The notes: generated by a model not told the origin, from the letters alone. Positions 32,536 to 43,363 are shown, counted from the first letter of the stretch. The stretch: 64,000 nucleotides of DNA from Adineta steineri (GCA_905250115.1 CAJNOI010000101.1:172272-236271), one strand, 5' to 3'. Made by a program: numbers and translations.

Positions 32536-33218
32536 AGAAGTCGAATAATGCTATTATCTAATTTTCAATAGATTTCCTCAATGCTAAATATATTAAATAC
32601 AGTTCCTCAAACACAGACATTTTTAGAAACATATCTCATACTATTTATATCTCCATTTTCATAGGATTAACATATTACATGTTCTTACGCGTTGTATGTC
32701 ATATTTTGCTCCCTATTTAAGAAAAAGTACAATTGATAAAGTAAACTACATACTATTAAAGCTCATAGTATTAGCACCTGAATAAAAGAGAAGATGAATT
32801 CGATTGATACTTATTCGGTTTAAATAATTTTTACGATATCTTCACACTAACCACAACACTAACAAAATCATCAGAGACAAAAGACCCATACCACATGTTT
32901 CCTTTTCTTGTTCTCTCCAGCTTTCAGTGACAATATATCTAGTTGTTTGATTTATGATTTTGTTATCCTTGTATTGTCATATTTTAACATTAATAAAAGC
33001 TTTATCCTCAGAAAAAGAAAAAGTATCTGTATAACAGTGCATAGAGAACTGATTTGCTTTCTGTATATTCATCTATCTATCTATCTTTCATTCTAGACGT
33101 ATACGTCAAATTTTGTCATTTTATGTCGAGATGATCTCCAGAATACAAGATGAGAAAATATAGATATCAAAGCTATATCATTTATTCGTCAATCTTGTAT
33201 ATGATTTGCCGTCTATTA
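32536..33218. repeat. Segmental duplication block I, copy 1
   Basis: About 680 bp nearly identical to 36546-37247, in direct orientation. Both copies include the GAAGTCGAATAATGCT start, CTCTCCAGCTT, a CTAT/CTTT microsatellite and the shared end CTTGTATATGA. Copy 2 carries a roughly 20-bp insertion near 36845-36865. No coding frame is conserved, so the block belongs to the 3' flank of the duplicated DGD-protein genes. Confidence 0.8.
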
Positions 33219-33625
33219 AAAATTTGATCGATTCTGCTGGTTGAAATCCATCTAATATATATTTGATTAGCTACATCTAAAGTAAACAATTTCAGCAGGA
33301 ACGATTAGTCAGATATTTCGAAGTAAATATAGCACAGGTTTCAAAAAGAATTGAAATTTATTCAGAAATCGGCAAAAACGATGATTTCATAATTTTCATA
33401 GGTAGCTTCGTATATTACATCGTATGCTATTCAGTTTTGTGTGCAACGTATTAAAAGTGTTAAAAACATAGTAAAACTGTTAAAAGATTATATATTTTTT
33501 ATTTTGTTGCATTAAAACTTAACATAAAAATCAAAATTGTAATAATTATTCTAAGTAAAATTCATCACAGTTAGCGCATAAACAAGTAAATTATTGAAAA
33601 ATCATTTTTATAATATATAATACCA
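33219..33625. other. 3' flank of DGD-protein gene A, partly duplicated
   Basis: No gene. The last about 230 bp (CTATTCAGTTTT..., AACATAAAAATCAAAATTGT..., TCATCACAGTTAG) recur before gene C at 39725-39939 and, more diverged, before gene B at about 37430-37605. Confidence 0.6.
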
Positions 33626-34906
33626 TTAACCACCACATATTCTTTCACAAGTTAAATTACCAAAGAATGGTATTAATTCCATCTGTTGAACTTTTCTTAC
33701 TGAAGCAATAATATCAGACATTGAATAAGTTTTATTAGGTCCATAAGGAGACTGCATTACAGAATCATGTATTGATAGTCGTCGTCCACCTTGACCTCCA
33801 AATCTCCAATCTGAAGTTGCACTAATCATATGATAAAAAACAGCATTACTAACATCAAACGGTGATAAGAATATTTCAGGACCACATTTATCACATCGAC
33901 TAAAATGCTGTGAAATCCATTTAATATCTTGATCCATTGCACCCCAGAATAAGTCTTTATCAGTACCAAGAAATATTGTTTCTCTCATCCATGAAAATGA
34001 AGCATTTTCATATTTTAAAAAATATTCGATTGTTTTACCACCTGAATCGTAAGATTTACCTTGGCGCATAGTTTGTCCTACATTAAAATGATCGATAGTG
34101 TCATATAGTTGTGGTCCTAAACATATAAATCCAATCCAACAAAAACGTGCAAATAATGCTGGATGTTTTCGACAAACAACATCACGAGAATTTAATAGTG
34201 TTACTGAATCAAATGGAGTTAAAGGAAAAACATCACCATCGAGTAATAGAATTGCAGTACCATTACCAAGATATTTTTTAGCCTTTAGAGATATTGCCCA
34301 ATTGACAATAGCAGTATTTCTATCTGATCCTCCAGCATTAGCTCGGTGTCGGTCAGTTGGAAAAATATTAATTTTAGCTCTGTGTTCACGAGCAACATCA
34401 CACATTTCTGGTGTTAGTGGTCTATCAATAAATAATTCAAGAGCAACTAGATCTATTGCTAGTTTTCGCATAAGATATAATTGAAGATCAGCAAGAATAT
34501 AATGCTCAGTTTGAAAAAGAAAAACAGCTAGACCACCAGTGGGAGCCTTTGCTTTAAGACGTACAGCAGATGGAGATCTTTCGACCAGTAATTCTGCTAT
34601 ATCAATAGTAGTAGGAGGTCCAGTTGTTGTAGTAGTAGAAGGATCAGGTGTTATAGTAGTATTAATCGATCGTTTAGTACTAGTATTTGTACGATTAGTA
34701 ATGTTCCCAATACGATTTAATATAGTAACATTAGAAACTGGAACAAGCATCTCCATAATTCGACTTCGATTAAGAATATGATGAAATACTTTAAATGTAT
34801 TTTTTAATTCATGTGTATTTGTTTTAATCAGTAGATAATAAAATAATATTGCTATTAATACGAGTAATATTATTATTTTAATATGAGTATGGCGTGATAT
34901 TTCCAT
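33626..34906 (-). CDS. DGD-motif type II membrane protein, copy A (putative glycosyltransferase)
   Basis: 426 aa, one exon. A cytosolic stub (MEISRHTH) precedes an anchor helix (IIILLVLIAILFYYLLI, residues about 10-26) and a Thr/Ser-rich, N-glycosylatable stem to about residue 105, the layout of Golgi glycosyltransferases. The luminal domain holds GGLAVFLFQTEHYILADL, the segment DLVALELFIDRP, GGSDRNTAIVNWAI and LLLDGDVFPLTPF; the DGD matches the metal/nucleotide-sugar DxD of GT-A enzymes. Further on are DVVCRKHPALFARFCWIGF, a GKSYDSGGKTIEYFL segment and a cysteine cluster (RCDKCGP). Two more cysteines occur at the end (LTCERICGG). No named family recognised. It is about 85 percent identical to copies B and C by eye and has the most divergent stem. 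Confidence 0.8.
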   Translation of the reverse strand: MEISRHTHIKIIILLVLIAILFYYLLIKTNTHELKNTFKVFHHILNRSRIMEMLVPVSNVTILNRIGNITNRTNTSTKRSINTTITPDPSTTTTTGPPTTIDIAELLVERSPSAVRLKAKAPTGGLAVFLFQTEHYILADLQLYLMRKLAIDLVALELFIDRPLTPEMCDVAREHRAKINIFPTDRHRANAGGSDRNTAIVNWAISLKAKKYLGNGTAILLLDGDVFPLTPFDSVTLLNSRDVVCRKHPALFARFCWIGFICLGPQLYDTIDHFNVGQTMRQGKSYDSGGKTIEYFLKYENASFSWMRETIFLGTDKDLFWGAMDQDIKWISQHFSRCDKCGPEIFLSPFDVSNAVFYHMISATSDWRFGGQGGRRLSIHDSVMQSPYGPNKTYSMSDIIASVRKVQQMELIPFFGNLTCERICGG

Positions 34907-35169
34907 CTAAAATATGAGCATTTATAAGGATATTTTTGATAAATCTGGTGTGTAGTAATCTGTTAAAATACTTTCATATGATAAAATAAATGAAGGCTGA
35001 ATATGACAACAGTAAAATAAACGATTTTTTTTAATTATTTTTTTCAAAAATATAATAGATATTTCTAAATGAATTTGTTGTTAAAAACTTTCAACTTCTT
35101 TGTAAATCGATATTATAATGAATATTTAATCTTACTTATAATATTTTAAATTTATAAATATGTGAGACA
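34907..35169. repeat. Upstream flank of copy A, duplicated upstream of copy B
   Basis: Promoter-proximal DNA of copy A, matching 38872-39170 upstream of copy B with small indels. No ORF. Both lie within the larger segmental duplication. Confidence 0.6.
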
Positions 35170-35396
35170 GTACCCGAGCAAACAACCAACGAAAAATACG
35201 ACGTTTTTATGCGCAAAAATGTGCGTTTTGTACACATAAAGAAAAATTTCTTTTGTTGTTGAAAAAGTCGAGTTACTGACAATAAAGAATGCCTTCAACA
35301 TTTTACTTCATAAAAAAGTTTTTTTCGTCGCATAAAAAGCACACGTTTTGTACGCGCAGAAACGCCGTATTTTTTCTTCGTTGTCTGTCTAGGTGG
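35170..35396. mobile_element. Short inverted-repeat element inserted upstream of copy A
   Basis: About 225 bp whose two ends are imperfect inverted copies: left AACGAAAAATACGACG with TTTATGCGC, right, read in complement, AACGAAGAAAAAATACGGCG with TTTCTGCGC. The paralogous flank of copy B (about 39165-39190) lacks it, giving an empty site. No ORF. Exact ends and target duplication are uncertain to a few bases. Confidence 0.6.
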
Positions 35397-35915
35397 TATC
35401 GAACATAGTTTTCTATATTCCATCATGTTTGTTAATATCCACTAAATCGATCGATTTTACAAGTTTTTTGAATTTCTTTGAAATTTTTTTAAAACATACG
35501 TAAAAAATACTGACGATTCAAGGTTCCGATTGGCAAGTGTAAACAGCTGAAAAAAAATGTGCGCAACACTTGCAGCATTTGAAATGCACGCTGGTTTACA
35601 CATTGCTGGTGAAAACAAAATGTACACGACACACTGCGAACAATATTAAGATTTGGTTTGCTTAAACATAAATTGATTTCTTTTCTGTTTAAATTTAAAT
35701 GGATGTTAGTACTAATATTAACAAAAAATAAAAGAAATATTCCTATTCATATGCATTTGTTTTACACTCATCATTAGCAAAAAATATGAACATTTTTGTA
35801 TTTTTCTTGATTATAATTAAATTCAATTTCTATACTTTGTTACACTCTGCTTTCAAAAACATAGTGTACATATACTTTTTGTCTTTTGAATTCCATTTAA
35901 CCGTACATAGATCTC
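35397..35915. repeat. Segmental duplication block II, copy 1
   Basis: Matches about 39205-39715 upstream of copy B. The core from AAAACATACGTAAAAAATAC to about 35610 is nearly identical (TACTGACGATTCAAGGTTCC and CACTTGCAGCATTTGAAATG are shared). Similarity resumes to CTTTTGAATTCCATT, where the two copies part. A short piece also follows copy C near 41231. Confidence 0.75.
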
Positions 35916-36545
35916 CAGTAGAAGACCAAAAGTTGTCACACATTCAAAGTCGCCAGATCTGGCCTTCAGGGACTTCTGGAGCCCCAGTCCAAAAATAGCC
36001 TTAAGTTTTTTACCCGACAAATCCACAGATTTCAATATTTTGAGCTGAAATTTTACTCTGGGTAGCAGATCCCAATCGGGGTGCCTATTTTTTTTTTAAA
36101 AATCTCTAAAACTACAGGCATGAGAGCCAAAATACTGAAGGTCTTCAAAAATCCATAGCATTTTAGGATACTGAAAGTTTTCCGAATTCTGCCAAGTTTA
36201 GTTCGTGAGAGCTATCGATAGGAAAAGAAAATAACCAACCAAAATCAGCTAAAGTCTCACCAAGAACGTTTTCAATCCGATCGGACTTCAAATGGTTGAG
36301 AAATGCGAGGCAAAACCTTTTTTCGCACCGGAAAGCCTAATTTTGAGAAAAACGTGTTTTCTTGTCGGTTTATAGTACCTTTTGCCAGAAAAAACATACT
36401 TCTTTGAGGTTCTTCACCGATAAAACGTAAGTTTTCAGTTTCTCAAATAGGATGAGCATATAGATGCCATCCATATCTACATCTAGACGTAAAAAAAAAG
36501 TTGATAAATTTTATCAGAAAAGGGCAGATGGTCCTCTTAAATAGA
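35916..36545. mobile_element. Non-coding interspersed element between duplication units
   Basis: About 620 bp with clearly higher G+C than its surroundings and no ORF over 70 aa. It sits exactly where similarity between the duplicated flanks breaks (after GAATTCCATT) and ends where block I copy 2 begins. Its edges carry short inverted sequences (AGAAGACCAA near 35923 and ATGGTCCTCT near 36530, 8 of 10 in complement). Probably a non-autonomous transposon or other dispersed repeat; family unknown. Confidence 0.5.
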
Positions 36546-37247
36546 AGTCGAATAATGCTGTTATCCAATTTTCAATAGATTTCTTCAATGCTAAATATAT
36601 TAAATATAGTTCATCAAACACAGACATTTTTAGAAACATGTATTATACTATTCATATCTCCATTCTTATGGGATTAACATATTACATGTTTTTAGGCGTT
36701 GTATGTCATATTCTATTCTCTATTTAAAAAAAATACAATTTGTAAAATAAATTATATACTCTTAAAGCTCATAATATTGGTACTTGATTAAAAGAGAATG
36801 TAAATTCGATTGATAGTGATTTAATTTAAATAATTTTTACGATATGAAGTATCTGTACACAGATATCTTCACACTAACCACAATACTAACAAAATCATCA
36901 GAGACAAAAGACCAATATCACATGTTTCCTTTTCCTGTTCTCTCCAGCTTGCAACGACAATATATCTAGTTGTTTGATTTATGATTTTGTTATCCTTGTA
37001 TTGTCATATTTTAACATTAATAAAAACTTTATCCTCAGAAAAAGAAAACGTATCTGTATAACAGTGCATAGAGAATTGACTTGCTTTCTGTATATTCATC
37101 TATCTATCTTTCTTTCTTTCTAGACGTATACGTCAAATTTTGTCATTTTATGTCGAGATGATTTCCAGAATACAAAATGAGAAAATATAGATATCAAAGC
37201 TATATCATTTATTCGTCAATCTTGTATATGACTTGCCGTCTATTAAT
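36546..37247. repeat. Segmental duplication block I, copy 2
   Basis: Direct copy of 32536-33218 (see there) with scattered substitutions, a different CTAT/CTTT microsatellite length and one roughly 20-bp insertion. It lies 3' of DGD-protein gene B. Confidence 0.8.
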
Positions 37248-37605
37248 AATTAGCTCAAGAAAAACAAAAATTTTTGTGCTCTTTGCTTTTTGTTGTATTT
37301 TAAAATAATTAAACATTCAATCGATTCTGTTGATTAAGATATCATCTAATTTTAGATATGCGACAGGTCTTAGAGAGAACAAGATTATACGTTATGGCTA
37401 GTGAATGAATCTGACGATTTTGTTCGATTATATGTGCAACGTATTAAAAACGTTGAAAATATAGTAAAACTATTAAAAGACTACACATATTTTTTTATTT
37501 TATTGCATTGAAATTTACATAAAAATCATATTAGGATAATAATTCTAAATAATATTGAATAGAGTAAATGCATTAGGTAATAAATTTTTGTATTATATCA
37601 TATGA
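37248..37605. other. 3' flank of DGD-protein gene B
   Basis: No gene. The second half (GTGCAACGTATTAAAAACG and following) is related to the 3' flanks of copies A and C. Confidence 0.5.
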
Positions 37606-38871
37606 TTAACCACGACATACTCTTTCACAAGTCAAATCACCAAAAAATGGTATTAATTCCATTTGTTGAACTTTTCTTACTGACGCAATCATATCAGATA
37701 TCGAATAAGTTTTATTAGGTCCATAAGGTGATCGCATTATAGATTTATGTATTGATTGTCGTCGATCATCTTGATATTCAAATCTCCATTCTGAAGTTGC
37801 ACTAATCATATGATAAAAAACAGCATTACTAACATCAAACGGCGATAAGAATATTTCAGGTCCACACTTATCACATCGACGGAAGTTTTCTCGAATCCAT
37901 TGAATATCTCTATCCATTGCACCCCAAAATAAGTTTTTATCAGTACCAAGAAATATTGTTTCTCTCATCCATGAAAATGAAGCATTTTCATATTTTAAAA
38001 AATATTCGATTGTTTTACCACCTGAATCGTAAGATTTACCTTGACGTATAGTTTGTGATACATCAAAATGATCGATAGTATCATATAACTGTGGTCCTAA
38101 ACATATAAATCCAATCCAACAAAAACGTGCAAATAATGCTGGATGTTTTCGACAAACGACATCACGAGAGTTTAATAATGTTACTGAATCAAATGGAGTT
38201 AAAGGAAAAACATCACCATCGAGTAATAGAATAGCTGTACCATTACCAAGATATTTTTTAGCCTTTAGAGATATTGCCCAATTAACGATATCAGTATTTC
38301 TATCTGATCCTCCAGCATTAGGCTTATGTTGTTCATCTGGAAAACTATGAAGTCCAGCTTTATGTGCAAGAGCAACATTACGCATGTTTTTTGTTGGTGG
38401 TCTATCAACAAATAACTCAAGAGCCACTAAATCTAGTGCAAGTTTTCGAATAAGATATAATTGAAGATCGGCGAGAACATGATGTTCAGTTTGAAAAAGA
38501 AAAACAGCTAGACCACCCTTGGAAACCTTTGCATTGAGGCGTGCAGCAGACGGAGATCTTTCGACCAGTAATTCTGCTATATCAATAGTCGTAGGACGAC
38601 CAGTTGTTTTAGTAGTAATAACGGATCGTTTAGTAGTAGTAGCAGTAGTAGTTGTACGATTAGTAATGTTCTTAATACGGTTTAATATAGTAGTATTAGA
38701 GATTGGAATAAGCATCTCCATAATTCGACTTCGATTAAGAATATGATGAAATACTCTAAGTGTATTTTTTAATTCATATTTGTTTGTTTTAATGAGTAGA
38801 TAATAAAATAATATTGTGATTAGTAGGAGTAATATTATTTTTTTAATATAACCATGGTGTGATGTTTCCAT
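37606..38871 (-). CDS. DGD-motif type II membrane protein, copy B (putative glycosyltransferase)
   Basis: 421 aa, one exon, intact. Same anchor-stem-luminal layout as copy A. The stem is shorter, with a Thr run (NITNRTTTTATTTKRS). The luminal domain keeps LLLDGDVFPLTPF, RKHPALFARFCWIGF, the GKSYDSGGKT loop and the cysteine pairs. Differences from the other copies are concentrated between residues about 165 and 195 (PTKNMRNVALAHKAG, DEQHKPNAGGSD) and in the late segment EWRFEYQDDRRQSIHK. It is closer to copy C in the first half. Same strand as its neighbours, each with its own upstream flank, so the genes are probably transcribed singly. Confidence 0.8.
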   Translation of the reverse strand: METSHHGYIKKIILLLLITILFYYLLIKTNKYELKNTLRVFHHILNRSRIMEMLIPISNTTILNRIKNITNRTTTTATTTKRSVITTKTTGRPTTIDIAELLVERSPSAARLNAKVSKGGLAVFLFQTEHHVLADLQLYLIRKLALDLVALELFVDRPPTKNMRNVALAHKAGLHSFPDEQHKPNAGGSDRNTDIVNWAISLKAKKYLGNGTAILLLDGDVFPLTPFDSVTLLNSRDVVCRKHPALFARFCWIGFICLGPQLYDTIDHFDVSQTIRQGKSYDSGGKTIEYFLKYENASFSWMRETIFLGTDKNLFWGAMDRDIQWIRENFRRCDKCGPEIFLSPFDVSNAVFYHMISATSEWRFEYQDDRRQSIHKSIMRSPYGPNKTYSISDMIASVRKVQQMELIPFFGDLTCERVCRG

Positions 38872-39939
38872 CTAAAATATCATGATGGAAAAGGATGTTT
38901 TGATGAACTTGATGCGTAATAATCTATTAAGGTTCTTTCGTAACTTTATTCTTTATTATAAATAAAAATAAAGCAACATTACTAATGATAAAATAAATTA
39001 AGGCTGAATAAGGCAACAGTGAAGCGTTTGTTTTTATTTAATTTTCTCAAAAATATGAAAGATATTTTTAAATGAATTTGCTGTTGAAAACCTTCAACAT
39101 TTATGAAAATAGGTATTATAATAAATATGTCATCTTACTTATAATATTTTAAATTCATAAATAAATTACGGAGTAGAACCCAACATAATTTTTCTTTACT
39201 TTATGATCTTTGTTAAAATCCACCAAATTGATTGATTTTATAGGTTTTTTTTATTTCTTTCAAAATGTTTTTTAAAACATGCGTAAAAAATACTGACGAT
39301 TCAAGGTTCCGATTGGCAAGTGTAAACAACTGAAAAAAAATGTGCGCAACACTTGCAGCATTTGAAATGCACGCTGGTTTACACGATGTTGTCGAAAACA
39401 AAATGTACACCACACTCTGCAAACAAAATTAACATTTGGTTTTTGTAAATATAAATTGATTTCTTTTCTGTTTCAATTTAAATGGATATTAATACTAATA
39501 TTAACGAAAAATAAAAGAAATATTCCTATTTATGTCAGATTACATAATTGTGTATTTAGTATTATTCAATATGCATTTGTTTCATACTCTTCATTGGGAA
39601 ACCATGTCAACACTTTGTATTTTTCTTGATTATTATTATATTAAGTTTATAGATTCTGATAACCTCTGCTTTCAAAAACATAGTGTACATATGCATTTTG
39701 TCTTTTGAATTCCATTCGGAACCTTGTATTGCATCGCATGCTATTCAGTTTTATGTGGAATACATTAAAGTCGTTAGAAATATACTAAAACAGTTAAAAG
39801 ACTATATAGATTTTTATTTTATTGCATTAAAAATTAACATAAAAATCAAAATTGTAATAATTATTCTAGGTAAGATTCATCACAGTTAGTGCATAAAGAA
39901 ATAAATTATTGAAAAATCATTTTATATTATATCATATAA
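38872..39939. repeat. Duplicated flank between copies B and C (block II copy 2 plus 3' flank of C)
   Basis: 38872-39170 corresponds to the upstream flank of A, without the inverted-repeat element. About 39205-39715 corresponds to block II, and 39725-39939 to the 3' flank of copy A. No gene. The region lacks block I and the GC-richer element, so the repeat unit here is about 1.6 kb shorter than the A-B unit. Confidence 0.7.
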
Positions 39940-41205
39940 TTAACCACGACATATTTTTTCACAGGTTAAATCACCAAAAAATGGTATTAATTTCATTTGT
40001 TGAACTTTTTTTATTGATGCAATCATATCAGACATTGAATAAGTTTTATTAGGTCCATAAGGAGATCGCATTACAGAATTATGGATTGATTGTCGTCGTG
40101 GACCTTGATGTCCAAATCGCCATTCTGAAGTTGCACTAATCATATGATAAAAAACAGCATTACTAACATTAAATGGTGATAAAAATATTTCAGGTCCACA
40201 TTTATCACATCGCCCAAAGTTTTGTCCGATCCATTGAATATCTTGATCCATTGCACCCCAGAATAAGTCTTTATCAGTGCCAAGAAATATTGTTTCTCTC
40301 ATCCATGAAAATGAAGCATTTTCATATTTTAAAAAATATTCGATTGTTTTACCACCGGAATCGTACGATTTACCTTGACGCATAGTTTGTCCTACATCAA
40401 AATGATCAATAGTGTCATATAACTGTGGTCCTAAACATATAAATCCAATCCAACAAAAACGTGCGAATAATGCTGGATGTTTTCGACAAACAACATCACG
40501 AGAATTTAATAATGTTACTGAATCAAATGGAGTTAAAGGAAAAACATCACCATCGAGTAATAGAATTGCAGTACCATTACCAAGATATTGTTTAGCTTTT
40601 AGAGATATTGCCCAATTAACGATATCAGTATTTCTATCTGATCCTCCAGCATTAGGTTTATGTCGTTCAACTGGAAAACTATGAAGTCCAGCATTATGTG
40701 CAAGAGCAACATCACGCATGTTTTGTGTTGGTGGTCTATCAACAAATAATTCAAGAGCCACTAGATCTATCGCAAGTTTTCGAATAAGATACAATTGAAG
40801 ATCGGCGAGAACATGATGTTCAGTTTGAAAAAGAAAAACAGCTAGACCGCCAGTGGGAGCCTTTGCATTAAGACGTGCAGCAGATGGAGATCTTTCGACA
40901 AGCAATTCTGCTGGATCAATAGTTGTAGGACGACCAGTTGTTTTAGTAGTAATAACGGATCGTTTAGTAGTAGCAGCAGTAGTAGTTGTACGATTAGTAA
41001 TGTTCTTAATACGGTTTAATATAGTCGTATTATAAACTGGAATGAGGATCTCCATAATTCGACTTCGATTAAGAATATGATGAAATACTTTAAATGTATT
41101 TTTTAATTCATATTTATTTGTTTTAATGAGCAGATAATAAAATACTAATATTACTAATAGGAGTAATATTATTTTTTTAATATAACCATGTCGTGGTATT
41201 TCCAT
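39940..41205 (-). CDS. DGD-motif type II membrane protein, copy C (putative glycosyltransferase)
   Basis: 421 aa, one exon, intact. Anchor KKIILLLLVILVFYYLLI (residues about 9-26), Thr-rich stem with several N-x-T sites, then the same luminal domain: FLFQTEHHVLADLQLYL, NAGGSDRNTDIVNWAI, LLLDGDVFPLTPF, and DRNFGRCDKCGP-like region (GQNFGRCDKCGP here). The stretch between residues about 200 and 320 is almost identical in all three copies at protein level. The C-terminus LTCEKICRG keeps both cysteines. Function unknown; a GT-A-type glycosyltransferase is the working guess from topology and DxD. Confidence 0.8.
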   Translation of the reverse strand: MEIPRHGYIKKIILLLLVILVFYYLLIKTNKYELKNTFKVFHHILNRSRIMEILIPVYNTTILNRIKNITNRTTTTAATTKRSVITTKTTGRPTTIDPAELLVERSPSAARLNAKAPTGGLAVFLFQTEHHVLADLQLYLIRKLAIDLVALELFVDRPPTQNMRDVALAHNAGLHSFPVERHKPNAGGSDRNTDIVNWAISLKAKQYLGNGTAILLLDGDVFPLTPFDSVTLLNSRDVVCRKHPALFARFCWIGFICLGPQLYDTIDHFDVGQTMRQGKSYDSGGKTIEYFLKYENASFSWMRETIFLGTDKDLFWGAMDQDIQWIGQNFGRCDKCGPEIFLSPFNVSNAVFYHMISATSEWRFGHQGPRRQSIHNSVMRSPYGPNKTYSMSDMIASIKKVQQMKLIPFFGDLTCEKICRG

Positions 41206-43019
41206 CTAAAATATGAAACATATTTCTTTGAATGTTTTTTAAAACATACGTAGAAACGCTGACTATATCAATCGTCTGTTTTTTCTTTTTTAAGAATCTT
41301 TTAACAGTACGAGAAAATAACATTATTATTAGCTCTTTCAATATCAACATTCTCCTCTGTCTTTTCTTATATCATTACGAAAAGAATGGAAAGAGTTCAT
41401 ACTAGTTTAGATGATGTACTATATGACGTTTAGTTACTAACTGATTGCTTTTCACTCGTTTTAATGTAATACCATATTCTGTCTTCTTCTTTTCCTGCAT
41501 CAACACATTAGTGACGATAGAAGCGAGCTATTTACTCTCCATATTTAACCATTACTTCAAAATAAGAAAAATCTATATCAAGATTGAGAGAATGTGACGA
41601 TTGAAGGTCTGAGATCTTTTTTTGCATATGTGTATGTGTAATTTAAACTAGATTGTATCACGACATGATCGACAATGCTGGATTAAGCGGGAAGGGTTTT
41701 AAATGTCTTCAGTTATCGAATTACTTAACTCAAAATTGAAAGGACATTATGAATAAATTAATTATATAAAGACCTCTTCACATGTATATGAACATCGCTG
41801 AAATCAATGATGTCGCTACATCGATTAATTATCTTTTCAGCTAATACAATTTTATTTTGAATTAAGGGAGCGTCATATTAAAAATCTGAGAGAATTTGTA
41901 TCAAATTCTATGTTTAAGTCCTGATTGACCCGTCAACGATAGTCATTACGATGTTTCTTTGTCGAGCTCATTGCCTCATAAGTTATGAATCTTGGATACG
42001 TACAGAAGAGAGAATGAATCTCAATAGGGGTGCTTCATACTTTAATTATTCTTGTCTTATTTTATAGATCTAATCTACTTAAACTTTGCTTTAGTGGTGT
42101 ATTAAATTATATTGGTGTTTAAATAGGGACGTTAATATATGATCTAAATAATAGTATTTTGAAAATAAATAGACTTAGAAAAGAAATTCTATGATAGTTA
42201 TCTTTGAAATGAGAAATTGTAAAAAAAAATTTCTTAGTGCAATTACACTGCAATTAAAATATGCAATATGGTTGAGTTTTGTACTTACATTATAAATGAG
42301 AAAATACTACGGTGTTTATTACAGATGTGAGTAGGATGGTGTGATAAATTAAAAACTTCAATTCTTTTATGTCAACATCCTGTTCGGGGATTGTTACTAG
42401 CAAGAATTTCTATAAGAAAGGCAATGAAGAAAAATTTTCTATTAGTTGGTAATATACCACAGTCGATAACAGTAAAAAAAATATATAGTTGTGTTAGAAT
42501 ATACTAAGTAATATTTTAAAATGTACTTGACAGTTTCTTATTGGAAACTACTAATTGCTTCAAAATATATACGAAGAAAGAAAACAATCTAGACCACTCA
42601 AGTATATTACAGATCGTCATCGTTAAATGAGCAGTTTAAGTTAAAGAGCATTCTCTTCTATTGATATATTATTTTAAATATATATATATATATTGATATG
42701 ATTGGATAAAAAATAATATTTGTCTCACTGTCAAGAATAAACTTCTATGAACACTTACTCTCTATTTATTTTTTTGTGTAAAAAACTGATTTCGCTAATC
42801 GAAAGCAATTTGTTCCTCTTTGGTAAAAATACATTCTCTTAATCATCACATAAAATTAACTGAATCTATAACCTATGATGATAAAAATAACTAAATAAAA
42901 ATTCTTTTAATTTTATTCAAGTATAGTTGTCTTACCCTATTCTAATTTTAGTAATATGTTACCTCAAAATTATCATTTTCTATGTGTATATAAAGACAGA
43001 GAAGTTGTGAAAAACTGTT
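41206..43019. other. Gene-poor region
   Basis: 1.8 kb AT-rich. The first about 50 bp keep a trace of the duplicated upstream flank (TTTTTTAAAACATACGT). No coding frame, tRNA or transposon ends recognised. A TATATAAAG box lies at 42987-42995 before the small ORF that follows. Confidence 0.5.
42987..42995 (+). promoter_or_regulatory. Possible TATA box
   Basis: TATATAAAG ends 24 bp before the ATG at 43020. In such AT-rich DNA it may be chance, but the spacing would put transcription start just before the ATG. Confidence 0.3.
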
Positions 43020-43363
43020 ATGAAGATACTCTACAGTTTAATAATAGGTAGTAGACTACGTTTCTATTTATTTTTAATAGTAATTCTTCTCGGTTGCTAT
43101 TACTATTTTATAACTGCTTTGCACATTAACAGTTTGAAGAAAGATGAACAGAAAAGAAAACTTCGAGCTCAGTCTGACGGTAAGTTTGGAAAAAATTAAT
43201 TTAATTTTAAAATTTTTGTACGACGCTTGTTCTCTTTTAAAGAGAAATATCATTACTTTTAAATCATACAAACATCAAGGAAAAAAAGAATAGAAAAACA
43301 AATTGTTATTTTATTCCAGTTCAAGGGAAAAAGTACGTTCAACAAACAACATTTCTAAGTTAA
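43020..43363 (+). CDS. Small predicted one-helix membrane protein
   Basis: Exon 43020-43179 and exon 43320-43363 join in phase across a 140-bp intron (GGTAAG donor, TTATTCCAG acceptor) to give 67 aa. Residues about 13-35 (RFYLFLIVILLGCYYYFI) form one membrane helix, followed by a lysine/arginine-rich segment (SLKKDEQKRKLRAQSD). The layout resembles a type II signal anchor, so it could be a short membrane protein or the 5' remnant of a larger Golgi protein. No homologue recognised. Support is limited to splice phase, a TATA-like box and sensible topology. Confidence 0.35.

Noticed and set aside
33068-33090. CTAT microsatellite as a possible regulatory repeat
   Set aside because: Simple repeat whose length differs between the duplicated copies; no functional evidence.
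34098-34484. Plus-strand ORFs opposite the DGD genes (also 40412-40684)
   Set aside because: Antisense shadows; they recur in more than one copy only because the coding strand is conserved.
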